Shown piece after piece: positions 10,201 to 17,518 of a stretch of 64,000 nucleotides of DNA (position 1 is the stretch's first letter; each line of letters starts with the position of its first letter). The translations under genes were made by a program, and so were the position numbers. The stretch lies in contig NZ_JBLFEP010000002.1 in the NCBI RefSeq assembly GCF_047345415.1, forward strand, positions 372,001 to 436,000, written 5' to 3'. Below the pieces are notes generated by a model. The model searched no databases. It worked only from the letters and a program-made list of their open reading frames with translations, and had not been told where the DNA came from. Source of the DNA: Maribacter_C sp947494565. Its GTDB lineage: Bacteria > Bacteroidota > Bacteroidia > Flavobacteriales > Flavobacteriaceae.

Positions 10201-10452
10201 GCCGTCGGCAACTGTCCGCTCTTCTGATTTATATCCGATAAATGAAACGACCAATACATCTCCTGTAGCTGCGTCAATGGTATAGTTTCCGTCAAAATCA
10301 GTAGTTACACCGTTCGTAGTTCCTTTGATGACAATTGAGGCGCCGGGTAGCGGCCCCGTATCATCACTCACGTTACCCGTAATGGTGGTTTGTGCGTACA
10401 TCGTGGCCACGCCAAACCATACGGCCATCAAAAACAAAGTAGTTTTTTTCAT
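7216..10452 (-). CDS. SusC/RagA family TonB-linked outer membrane protein
   Basis: A 1078-residue TonB-dependent transporter. In order: signal peptide (1-20), carboxypeptidase-regulatory-like domain (about 22-100), TonB-box-like LDEVVVTALG (about 100-110), plug with the RagA signature around GSRALNGVIVITTKKGK, then a 22-strand barrel ending in Phe (YAFGVNFNF). It imports a substrate captured by the SusD at 5757-7202 with energy from TonB-ExbBD. There is no STN signalling domain at the N-terminus and no anti-sigma factor nearby, so it is not a self-signalling type. The neighbouring M14 remnant and amidohydrolase suggest peptides, as for P. gingivalis RagAB, but this is inference. Confidence 0.95.
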   Translation of the reverse strand: MKKTTLFLMAVWFGVATMYAQTTITGNVSDDTGPLPGASIVIKGTTNGVTTDFDGNYTIDAATGDVLVVSFIGYKSEERTVADGNSTINIVLQEDSQALDEVVVTALGFVEQRDKMASTYSKIDSDKLVQPVENKIIDGIAGKAAGVSINATSGDPGAGSNIQIRGTSSLSGSSQPLIIVDGIPLNNDNIAGSGDSDQSAGVSQQSRLNDINPEDIESFQVFKGASAGALYGSRALNGVIVITTKKGKAGKFNVSYSSGVSIDQISYEHPLQTRFGQGNGGSFNPTAQRSWGDIIADRSGGDDAVDTSGEFFESLVSDNVIYPILEKNSREVYTDRNFDQVFGTGITYDNKIAVSSGNEKGTYYMSAGHLNQKGVIKSSFYKKTNFTINMTQNLSDKWRTNFKANYVHTGSNRTQQGSNTAGLYLGLLRTPPDFDQSDYIGNYHSSSGSITPNRHRGYRRYLANSDNVIYNNPLWTINEQISTAKVNRLIGTGEVSYKWNNNISSLVRGGVDFYVDTRVYFFPYYTAGAARRFGLLNDETINNEEYNGDFITNFNYALTEKLNTNIVVGFGLNDRRRKRTFTEADNFIANFRRPLDAAELSARENIGSETTRTSRRNIRFYGTANFDYADQLILQLGGAYEKHSVLPVTDNGFFYPSAELGWTFSKAFENTGPLSFGKLRLAYGQVANVPIAHREQTVFEVGTFSSFSDEIALENFGGGFQFDERLGNPALRPEIKTEYEVGLDLRFMRNRLGLSTTYYTNKTEDVLLDLALVPSLGFDEIYANGATIENDGLEVELRYDFLRKEDWKGSIAMNYSTNKNVVRGVEGNGEFIQEFSEGTSIQSVAIDGEPLGVLYTQGALRNDDGSLILDSNGFPQVDTGGNLIVGDPNPDWRGGLQFNLSYKNLSLATSFDTSQGNDLAQRTRFILSFFGTHADVGNTITLTEDLVNFDGATIPAGSVVRGNIGNFGGGNVLLDESYYTSLYGFGDGKLNEFAVEDGSWTRLRELSLSYKLNSKGFQDATGLTSMEFTVSGRNLIIWTDVVGIDPDVNQFGVGRARGLDYFSNPGTRTYAFGVNFNF

Positions 10453-10479
10453 AAAGTTCGATTTTTAGTTAGATTGATT

Positions 10480-10821
10480 TCATACGATTTTCATTAACTG
10501 AGTAGCAGACGCAGCCCCTATTAACGCTATAGTAACCTTCGTGGTTTCATCCCCAATTTCATAGGTGATTCCCTCGGCATTTTGACCATAGAGAAACCAG
10601 CCTTTTGATACGGGCTTTGTACTATTACTTGATTTTTCGTTTACACGATACCCCGGAATATGCTGTTCCAAGGCCGAAAACCACTCGTCTATAAAGTTGG
10701 GTAAAGGAGTCTTCTGTCTTTCCTCATTGGTATAAAAAACGTCATACCAAGTGGAATGAAAGTCAAGCCCTATCAGAATTTCCTTTTTTCTTGGGTGCTC
10801 TGCCTTGGGTCCACTTACATT
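10480..10821 (-). pseudogene. C-terminal remnant of an M14 zinc carboxypeptidase
   Basis: An open minus-strand frame of about 113 codons bounded upstream by an in-frame TAA (10822-10824) and lacking an ATG start. It reads GLDFHSTWYDVFYTNEE, then LPNFIDEWFSALEQHIPGYR, then GWFLYGQNAEGITYEIGDET and ends TQLMKIV. The DFHST segment (third zinc-ligand region) and the YEIGDE segment (catalytic Glu) are those of bacterial M14 peptidases with a single C-terminal catalytic lobe. The N-terminal zinc motif HxxE and two thirds of the protein are missing; further stops occur upstream (10825-10920). It is therefore the tail of a deleted peptidase gene next to SusC. Confidence 0.65.
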
Positions 10822-11030
10822 TTATGGTGCTATTGTGGGCCAACTGTAGTCGGTATTGGATGTATACTACAAGTCCATACCTCGAGGAAAGAAAATAGTC
10901 TAATCTATAGGATAGCTTTGGCAATGTAGTTATTGGTAATTTGCGTTAACGCCTATTTTGGCCCGAAAGGGTAGTCAGGCCATCAGCAAATAACCATTGT
11001 TTTTAGGAATAAGCAACGGTGGGCTGAGGT

Positions 11031-11117
11031 TTAGAACAGTGTCCATCCCAGCGTTACAGAGATAGCGTAGAAACCAGAATAAGAGGTTGCTAACGGGGGT
11101 TGCGGATGAAAATGAGG
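11031..11117 (-). pseudogene. Possible tail of a deleted outer membrane barrel gene
   Basis: Just after the stop of the DUF6503-like gene, another minus-strand frame reads SYSGFYAISVTLGWTLF followed by TAA at 11031-11033. Alternating hydrophobic residues ending in Phe are the hallmark of the last strand of an outer membrane beta-barrel (the Bam recognition signal). No start or upstream coding region exists in this frame. Together with the M14 remnant it suggests that the 10453-11124 gap is a deletion scar. The signal is short, so chance is possible. The part 10843-11030 shows nothing recognisable. Confidence 0.28.
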
Positions 11118-11124
11118 ACGAAGC

Positions 11125-11829
11125 CTAGTTCAGAACGTCGGTGCCCAGGTATTTGTCGTCTTTATTGTAATACCAGGCCCGGGTCTTCGGCATTTTGATT
11201 CCTGCTATTTCTTGCTCTCCTGTGAGAAGAATATATTCCCCATCATTTTTAGATTCATCATGATAGAATTGATAGACCTCCATGGCATAGGTGTTCGGGT
11301 CGAAATAGAAATACCAAACATCTTCACCGACTTCCTTTTCGTAGGTAGCCTTGAGTACGAGATAGGTCTTGCCCTTAAACGTTCGCTTTTCGGTTTTCGG
11401 GGCTACTAGAGTTCCCGGATCTTTTAATTTCATCGGTAACCCGTAGAGATAGGTATAATAATCTTTGTACATCGTCGCCCGGTCGCAAGTCAGGCGATGT
11501 TTCTTTTTGTCGTCTTCTGAAATGTCCGTACTGCCGTTGAGTGCCAATTCACAATTGTCTTTGTCAACGGTTTGGCTCAAGGTTACCCCGTCCTTGGTTG
11601 CGACGACTTGAAAGTACTCTTTGGGTAGGTTCATCGTAATAGCACTCACTCTGTCTTTCCCATCAGGGGTGCTCATCGTAATTTGCATTTTTCCTTTAAA
11701 GCCAGGCCACGCCCCGTTTGGGTCATGGTATTGAATGGCTTTGTTCAGTAATTCACCACCGGATAACTCTTGAGCGGTCACTGAAAAAAAGGAGAAGGTC
11801 AAAATGAAGAGAAAGAGTTTTGTGAACAT
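11125..11829 (-). CDS. DUF6503-like secreted protein
   Basis: A 234-residue protein with a signal peptide (MFTKLFLFILTFSFFSVTAQ, about 20 residues). The rest resembles the LolA-like family DUF6503 in Bacteroidota: an initial ELLNKAIQYHDP helix, WPGFKGKMQ strand, and the WYFYFDPNTYAMEVYQFYH strand, which form an open barrel in relatives and may bind a lipid or hydrophobic ligand. The start at 11829 (or 11832) is preferred over the TTG-type start at 11874, which would put the signal peptide 15 residues in and overlap the upstream gene by 32 bp. It begins 13 bp downstream of the phosphate transporter gene and is probably in its operon. Confidence 0.7.
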   Translation of the reverse strand: MFTKLFLFILTFSFFSVTAQELSGGELLNKAIQYHDPNGAWPGFKGKMQITMSTPDGKDRVSAITMNLPKEYFQVVATKDGVTLSQTVDKDNCELALNGSTDISEDDKKKHRLTCDRATMYKDYYTYLYGLPMKLKDPGTLVAPKTEKRTFKGKTYLVLKATYEKEVGEDVWYFYFDPNTYAMEVYQFYHDESKNDGEYILLTGEQEIAGIKMPKTRAWYYNKDDKYLGTDVLN

Positions 11830-11842
11830 CATGGGATAGTTG

Positions 11843-14122
11843 TTATAGGGTAGGCACATTCGTATGTTGGTCATAAATCTCCAACAGATTCATAGTTGCT
11901 TTGAGCAGATCTTTGGTCTCCAATAACAGACTAAAGTACAAAGCCGTGTTTTTCGGGCTCGATTCATCCGCCCTGGTGCGCTCGATTTGTTTGTTTATTT
12001 TTTGATCCAAAGTAGTCATCAACACCTCTTTGTTCATGATGATCTGGGTCAACTGATCATAAGCTTTGGTATCAAAAATAGTCTTGATTTCCGAAAAGAG
12101 TTCGTCAATGAAAATATCCGTTTCCTTCAAGTCCTTAATTTGATTAAAGCGTAATTTTTTGTGATTGTTATGTACATGTTTGTAGCTCGCTTTCGAGATA
12201 TACTCAAGCGATTGGGTCATGTCTTGTAGATAGCTCAAAGCGGTGATATAAAAATTACTGGCGCCAACGCTCGATTCATCTAGGTTTTTGATAAAGTAAA
12301 AGATATTTCCTCGAAGGTCTTCCACCTCGCTGTCCAGTTTGGTAATCCCCTTTTTACTCTTTTTCAGACGGTCGATATCGTGTTTTGAAAGGCCATCGAT
12401 CGCTTGCGTATATATTTTATTCGCTCGCTCTATGGCCATTGACATGTTCGAAGAACTCTCCTCGATCAACCCGATAATCGAATGGCTTTCCGATTTTTGA
12501 AGTCGTTCCTCAAGCTTTGTCTCCTTCATTTTTTTGTTGTGCGAAAGGTAATTTCTGCCGATCAATAAAAAGGCGATTACTAAAAGTACTGCCACGGCCC
12601 AAATACCACCGAGATGTATGATATAGGCAATGAAAGCGGCAGCCGTAAAGGCACTGATGGCCGTAAAGAACCACCCGCCTATAACGTTGAGCACTCCCGC
12701 GACCCGATACACTGCACTTTCAGGTCCCCAGGCACGATCGGCCAAGGAAGTACCCATGGCGACCATAAAGGTGACATAGGTAGTTGAAAGGGGAAGTTTC
12801 ATTGAAGTTGCGATTGAAATGAGTACACTGGCGACCATAAGGTTGACGGCTGCCCTGACCAAATCAAAGGCGGGCAAATCTTGAACCCTGCTTTTTGGAA
12901 TATAGACATAGGGCTTTTCAAATCGGGAATCTATTTTCTCAACGAGTGCTTTGGGAAGTATACCTCCGAGATTTTCGGAAGCCTGAATAGAGAATTTCAC
13001 AATTTGTCGTGATAGAAAATTAGGCTGAAAACGTTCATCGCCCTCATCTTGACGCGATAGGTCGACACTGGTCTTCACCACGTTTTTCGCTTTGGACGAG
13101 AACCAAAGCGTAATGACCATGATTACTCCCGATGCCAATAATAAATAGGTAGGTGTTCGCACCGCTTGTGAAAGGCTTTCCATGGTAAATTCTGCTGCAG
13201 TAGTACCGGAAGAACTCCAAGAATTGAACGATTCAAGGGCCGCTAGGGGAACCCCGATAAAATTCACCAAATCATTGCCCGCAAAGGCCATGGCCAAGGC
13301 AAATGTGCCGAGAACAATGATGAAGGTATAGATGTTGATTTTTAGAAAATTACTGGCCAACCATGAGAAAAAAGACCAAATAATGAAATTGCCAAAAAGA
13401 AAAACTTCCGGATGTTGACCTATATAATCCAGTATTGCGGGACTAAAAATCGAAGCGCTCTTAAGGCCTTTGACGATAATGAAATAGATAATTGAGGTAG
13501 TGGCGAATCCACCAAAGAGCGCACCCACCCATTTCGGTCTTTCGGCAAATTTGAACGAAATCAACATCCGCGATATGAACTGTACCAAGGCACCAATAGT
13601 GAAAGCCACAACTACGGAAAGCAAAATGCCCAGAATGATTTGGGTTGCCTTTTCGGTATTGATATAGCCATCGAGCTCAGCGAAACCTCCTCCTGTGGCC
13701 GCAATCTTGACCAGGGAAATGGCCACGGCTGCGCCCAGCAGTTCGAATACGATCGATACTGTGGTCGAGGTTGGCATTCCCAGGGTATTGAAAAAGTCGA
13801 GTAGGAGAATATCGGTAATCATTACCGCCATAAAGATGATCATGATTTCGGCGAAAACGAATTCAGACGGATTGAATATGCCCTTCCGGGCGACTTCCAT
13901 CATTCCACTGGATGACATGGCCCCAAAGGCGATACCCACACTTGCAACGATCATGATGGTTTTAAATGAAATCGCTTTCGATCCGATCGCCGAGTTCAAA
14001 AAGTTGACCGCATCGTTGCTGACGCCCACTACCAAGTCGGTTATGGCGAGCACAGCAAGTGCAATAATCATAAATAGATAAATGTTCTCTTCCACGTAAG
14101 AATGCAGATGGTTGGCCATCAA
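11843..14122 (-). CDS. PiT-family inorganic phosphate transporter with PhoU-like tail
   Basis: A 759-residue membrane protein. The two duplicated PiT signatures are visible: GVSNDAVNFLNSAIGSKA (about 34-50) and FAGNDLVNFIGVPLAALES (about 280-300), each at the start of a group of membrane helices. After the last helix (about residue 530) a soluble region (about 545-750), rich in helices with a heptad pattern (KKSKKGITKLDSEVEDL and following), resembles PhoU-like domains fused to PiT proteins in Bacteroidota and Archaea. It imports phosphate with H+ or Na+ and may be gated by the PhoU domain. The DUF6503-like gene follows 13 bp after. A 277-bp divergent region separates it from the YwqK-like gene. 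Confidence 0.92.
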   Translation of the reverse strand: MMANHLHSYVEENIYLFMIIALAVLAITDLVVGVSNDAVNFLNSAIGSKAISFKTIMIVASVGIAFGAMSSSGMMEVARKGIFNPSEFVFAEIMIIFMAVMITDILLLDFFNTLGMPTSTTVSIVFELLGAAVAISLVKIAATGGGFAELDGYINTEKATQIILGILLSVVVAFTIGALVQFISRMLISFKFAERPKWVGALFGGFATTSIIYFIIVKGLKSASIFSPAILDYIGQHPEVFLFGNFIIWSFFSWLASNFLKINIYTFIIVLGTFALAMAFAGNDLVNFIGVPLAALESFNSWSSSGTTAAEFTMESLSQAVRTPTYLLLASGVIMVITLWFSSKAKNVVKTSVDLSRQDEGDERFQPNFLSRQIVKFSIQASENLGGILPKALVEKIDSRFEKPYVYIPKSRVQDLPAFDLVRAAVNLMVASVLISIATSMKLPLSTTYVTFMVAMGTSLADRAWGPESAVYRVAGVLNVIGGWFFTAISAFTAAAFIAYIIHLGGIWAVAVLLVIAFLLIGRNYLSHNKKMKETKLEERLQKSESHSIIGLIEESSSNMSMAIERANKIYTQAIDGLSKHDIDRLKKSKKGITKLDSEVEDLRGNIFYFIKNLDESSVGASNFYITALSYLQDMTQSLEYISKASYKHVHNNHKKLRFNQIKDLKETDIFIDELFSEIKTIFDTKAYDQLTQIIMNKEVLMTTLDQKINKQIERTRADESSPKNTALYFSLLLETKDLLKATMNLLEIYDQHTNVPTL

Positions 14123-14351
14123 TTAGGTCAATCACAAAAGTGCTACTATAATTCAGTTTGTAGGTTAATTTAATGTTATGAAATGGTTTAGGGCTATGGC
14201 GAATCAGATTTGGGTCTAAAGGATACTTATACGTCGAGTTTTTACGTTCAAAGTCTTGAAAACCCTATATAAATTGAAAAAAAAATAGAGGGCCGAAATA
14301 CCAAAGCGGTTTATTTCTCGTTATCAATGTAAATTTAATGTTAAGCAAAAG

Positions 14352-14381
14352 TTGTTTAAACGTAAAATTTATGTAACTTTG
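14352..14381 (+). promoter_or_regulatory. Bacteroidota-type promoter of the YwqK-like gene
   Basis: TTG at 14352-14354, 19 bp spacer, TAACTTTG at 14374-14381. Both elements match the Bacteroidota consensus (TTG / TAnnTTTG) exactly. It predicts a leader of about 14 bases before the ATG at 14400. Confidence 0.7.
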
Positions 14382-14399
14382 TGATATAATATTCGTACT

Positions 14400-14756
14400 A
14401 TGAAAAATACAATCTTGACACTCGCTATACTATGTTGCACCGCAATTTCCTTTGCACAGCAACAGCCTGAACTGAAGTTGAACGAGGAAACAAACCTTAT
14501 AGAGGCTACCTATTTTCACGAGAATGGGAAAATAAGCCAACAGGGGACCTTCAATTTGGAGAAGCAGCTTCACGGCAATTGGATCAGCTATGATGAGCAG
14601 GGCGAGAAGATATCAAAAGGTTCTTATGTGAACGGACTAAAAACCGGGAAATGGGTGTTTTGGTCTAAAGGAGATAAGAAAGACGTAATTTATGATAATA
14701 ATGCGATTGCTAGTGTGAATGGTATTCAGAAAGAGTCACCAGTGGTAAAAAATTAG
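14400..14756 (+). CDS. YwqK-family (MORN-like repeat) secreted protein
   Basis: A 118-residue protein with signal peptide (MKNTILTLAILCCTAISFAQ, about 20 residues), then MORN-like/YwqK repeats of the form YFHENGKISQQGTF..LHGNWISYDEQGEKISKGSYVNGLKTGKWVFW (about residues 38-92). NCBI names such proteins toxin-antitoxin YwqK antitoxin-like, but no toxin is adjacent, so a simple envelope protein with a repeat fold is more likely. It has its own strong promoter at 14352-14381 and a strong terminator right after the stop, so it is monocistronic. Confidence 0.8.
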   Translation: MKNTILTLAILCCTAISFAQQQPELKLNEETNLIEATYFHENGKISQQGTFNLEKQLHGNWISYDEQGEKISKGSYVNGLKTGKWVFWSKGDKKDVIYDNNAIASVNGIQKESPVVKN

Positions 14757-14771
14757 CAGAAGTTTCCCCCC

Positions 14772-14809
14772 AAAAAAAGCATCCCGAAAAAACCGGGATG
14801 CTTTTTTTT
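14772..14809. terminator. Bidirectional Rho-independent terminator
   Basis: A stem of AAAAAAAGCATCCCG (14772-14786) pairs with CGGGATGCTTTTTTT ending at 14809, with a short A-rich loop. The A and T runs flank both sides, so it can end transcripts of both the YwqK-like gene (plus) and the orphan domain gene at 14842-15240 (minus). Confidence 0.88.
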
Positions 14810-14841
14810 GTAAACTATTTCAACTATAACCTCGTCTTGAG

Positions 14842-15240
14842 TTATTCTTTTTGAAGTCCTGCGCCGTTGGAAACGGTTTCCTCTTTTCTTACTAATGATT
14901 CTAAGCCAGCGACACCTTCCAAGCTGATTTGTTTGGCGCCCATACCCAAACTTACCTGTGTAATTTCATCTGCTTTCACTGCGATAGGCATTTCAATGGT
15001 TTCATATCCCGCGTAGGTTACGACCAAGGTGTATTCGCCACTCTCCAAAGCGCCAAATTCAAAATTGCCATGAAAATTGGTCTCAGTTTTAGCATCTACT
15101 CCTTTCAATTGCACATGGGCAAATAACAAAGGTTCGTTATGCATTTCTTGGTCCAAAATAGTACCTCTAAGACCCCCTTGGTTTTGAGCGAATCCGATGG
15201 TGGTCATCATCAAAAGGAATATGGCAAGACAATTTTTCAT
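14842..15240 (-). CDS. Free-standing carboxypeptidase-regulatory-like domain protein
   Basis: A 132-residue secreted protein (signal peptide about 1-19). The rest is a CarbopepD_reg-type beta-sandwich (about 22-100) with NFHGNFEFGALESGEYTLVV and AGYETIEMP. It aligns over its whole length with the N-terminus of the TonB receptor at 17519-20356: EMHNEPLLFAHVQLKG versus EMNNDPLPFANILIKG, GYETIEMP versus GYETVEVP, and the tail ISLEGVAGLESLVRKEETV versus VALEEVVVTTVARKDSETA. It stops where the receptor's plug begins. It may be an orphan N-terminal domain or a truncated duplicate that remained expressed. The terminator at 14772-14809 follows. Confidence 0.7.
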   Translation of the reverse strand: MKNCLAIFLLMMTTIGFAQNQGGLRGTILDQEMHNEPLLFAHVQLKGVDAKTETNFHGNFEFGALESGEYTLVVTYAGYETIEMPIAVKADEITQVSLGMGAKQISLEGVAGLESLVRKEETVSNGAGLQKE

Positions 15241-15364
15241 TTGCGTGATTCTATTTGCTGCAAATAACGTTGTCGAATGTAAAGTTAAGGTTAGCTATAG
15301 ATTAAAATTGGGTAAGAAAAAGGTTAAGTTGTAAACAAATGAAAACAGATTTCCTTGGGGTATC

Positions 15365-15397
15365 AAAAGAAAACCCCGCTCTTCAGCAGGGTTTTCA
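15365..15397 (-). terminator. Rho-independent terminator after the repeat lipoprotein gene
   Basis: On the minus strand GAAAACCCTGCT, loop GAAG, AGCGGGGTTTTC followed by TTTT. It lies about 20 bp after the stop of the 15416-17470 gene and ends the receptor/lipoprotein transcript. Confidence 0.75.
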
Positions 15398-15415
15398 GTG
15401 GTATTTAATTGAGGC

Positions 15416-17290
15416 TTAGTTTCCTGTAGCCCAATCAAACATAGTTACATCTACTTTGGTTCCTGAAGTGTAAGGACCTTCAACCGTCGCATCGGCACCG
15501 TCAATTTGAATGTTCGCTAATGGACCAGCATCTTTCATGTCAACCAAAAGCTCATAACCTTCCAAATAAAGGTTTGTAATCGTTGCTCCGGATTGCTTTT
15601 TGAACTGTAATGCCGTTCCATCTACGGTGGAGACAGCTGTGAAGTTAATTAGCTTCGGATTGCCATTAGCACCATCTGCCTCAACAGCAGTAGAAAATCC
15701 GGCTTCAGTATGTGAAACATAAGCGTTGGTCACTGTTCCATTCCAACCTTCTGTCCAGTCGATCGAATCATCTTGATTGTTCTCGAAGTAAAGGTTGCTT
15801 GCAGAAACCGTTCCTCCGAAAAACTCCACACCATCATCTTCACCATCTATTATGGCCACATAATCAATTGTTGTATTTGATCCAACAGCATATAACGTTA
15901 AACCGTTGTACTGTGATTCGGCATCGATCTGCGCACCTGCATGTTTGATGATTAAATAAGATATTGAACCTGAATCATCCGTATCCGTAGTTCCTCCATA
16001 TTTGAAGTTTCCGACTTCCGCAGTAGCGTCCACACCTTCGGTGGTAGTGGCATCTCCCAAAACAACCAGACCACCCCAATCACCGGAGCTTCCTCCTGAA
16101 GATTGTAGAAGAACTGGGGCCTGGGCAGTACCTTGAATGTCAATTTGGGCTCCTTTTTGAATAACAATGTAGGTCGAAGTTTCGTCTCCTGTTTCAACAG
16201 TGGCATTAATGGTTGTTCCGGCAGGAATGGTCAATTTCGCACCCGCTTCTACGCTCAGACTTTTTTCAAGTGTATAATTGTTATTGGCATCTAGCATCAT
16301 ATCGCTTGTAATGGAACCTGTTAAAACAATGTCTTGTGGTTCAGGCTGATTGTCAGAGTTCACCCAGTCGAAGTCAGCAACGTCCACTGAAGCTGCAGTA
16401 TTGTAGCCTTCTGCTGGATTTGCATCTTCACCCTCTATCTTAATATTTGAGAGTGGACCATTGTCTTTCATATCTATGGAAGTATCATAGCCAGATAGGG
16501 AAAGACCTGTGATAGTTGCTCCTGACTCTTTTTTGAATTGTAATGCCGTCCCACCGACCGTAGAAACCGCAGTGAAATTGACCAAGGAAGGATTGCCATT
16601 TGCACCATCTGCCTCCACAGCTGTAGAGAAGCCCTCTTCGGTATGTAGCACGTAGGCATTGGTCACTGTTCCATTCCAACCCTCGGTCCAGTCAATTGAA
16701 TCATCTTGATTGTTCTCGAAGTAAAGATTGCTAGCAGAAACGGTACCTCCGAAAAACTCCACACCGTCATCTTCACCGTCCATCATTGCAACATAGTCGA
16801 TAGTCGTTCCGGAACCTACGGCATAAAGTGTGAGGCCGTTGTACTGTGATTCGGCATCGATTTGCGCACCTGCATGTTTGATGATTAAATAAGAAATCGA
16901 ACCTGAATCATCGGTATCCGTGGTTCCACCATATTTGAAGTTTCCGACTTCCGCAGTAGCGTCCACACCTTCAGTCGTAGTCGCATCACCTAAGATGACA
17001 AGTCCCCCCCAGTCACCGGAGTTTCCACCGGTTGATTGCATAATAACAGGCGCTGCCGCTGAACCCTGAATGTCGATTTTGGCTCCTTTTTGAACTACTA
17101 TATAGGTGGAGGTTTCATCACCAGTTTCTACAGTAGCATTGATAGCGGTTCCAGCAGGAATAGTCAAAGTTGCACCCGCTTCAACACTGAGGCTTTTCTC
17201 CAAAGTATAGGTTTTGGTTGCATCGAGTGTTCTATCTTCAGTTAGGGTTCCGGTTAAGGTGGTACTCTCAGTAGGTTCCTCAGGACAAGC
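15416..17290. repeat. Two 933-bp intragenic direct repeats
   Basis: The sequence beginning ATGTTTGATGATTAAATAAG at 15941 recurs at 16874, a spacing of 933 bp or exactly 311 codons, and high identity extends through both copies. The repeat covers most of the lipoprotein gene and marks a recent in-frame duplication. Confidence 0.85.
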
Positions 17291-17470
17291 GGTACATGAA
17301 CCACCGCAGTCTACACCGGTTTCATCTCCATTTTTAATTCCATCAGTACAAGTTGGCTCTACCGCATCCGGACCAGGATCAGGGGCATTGTCGTCACTAC
17401 TACAGCTCGCAAGGACGATAGCGAACACTAGCGCGAGAATCATTGAAATTTTTGTGGGTTTCATTTTCAT
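15416..17470 (-). CDS. Surface lipoprotein of two tandem 311-residue repeats
   Basis: A 684-residue lipoprotein (lipobox LASC, Cys23) followed by SSDDN, a pattern like the Bacteroidota lipoprotein surface-export signal. A small Cys-rich segment (about 40-65, CTDGIKNGDETGVDCGG..C..C) follows, then two near-identical units (about 65-375 and 385-684) sharing long identical stretches such as YTLEKSLSVEAGA, TPAGT..NATVETGDETSTYIV and DDGVEFFGGTVSASNLYFEN. Each unit looks like a right-handed parallel beta-helix. There is no T9SS C-terminal signal. It lies 48 bp downstream of the TonB receptor gene, so the two probably act as a receptor/surface-binding pair, analogous to SusCD. Substrate unknown. 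Confidence 0.85.
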   Translation of the reverse strand: MKMKPTKISMILALVFAIVLASCSSDDNAPDPGPDAVEPTCTDGIKNGDETGVDCGGSCTACPEEPTESTTLTGTLTEDRTLDATKTYTLEKSLSVEAGATLTIPAGTAINATVETGDETSTYIVVQKGAKIDIQGSAAAPVIMQSTGGNSGDWGGLVILGDATTTEGVDATAEVGNFKYGGTTDTDDSGSISYLIIKHAGAQIDAESQYNGLTLYAVGSGTTIDYVAMMDGEDDGVEFFGGTVSASNLYFENNQDDSIDWTEGWNGTVTNAYVLHTEEGFSTAVEADGANGNPSLVNFTAVSTVGGTALQFKKESGATITGLSLSGYDTSIDMKDNGPLSNIKIEGEDANPAEGYNTAASVDVADFDWVNSDNQPEPQDIVLTGSITSDMMLDANNNYTLEKSLSVEAGAKLTIPAGTTINATVETGDETSTYIVIQKGAQIDIQGTAQAPVLLQSSGGSSGDWGGLVVLGDATTTEGVDATAEVGNFKYGGTTDTDDSGSISYLIIKHAGAQIDAESQYNGLTLYAVGSNTTIDYVAIIDGEDDGVEFFGGTVSASNLYFENNQDDSIDWTEGWNGTVTNAYVSHTEAGFSTAVEADGANGNPKLINFTAVSTVDGTALQFKKQSGATITNLYLEGYELLVDMKDAGPLANIQIDGADATVEGPYTSGTKVDVTMFDWATGN

Positions 17471-17518
17471 AATTAGGATTTTTAAAGAATTAACAATTTC
17501 AGTGTATATAAATAGGTT

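Noticed and set aside
15416..17470. Long direct repeats considered as mobile element or CRISPR
   Set aside because: They are 933-bp in-frame units within one lipoprotein gene, with no short-spacer periodicity and no transposase.
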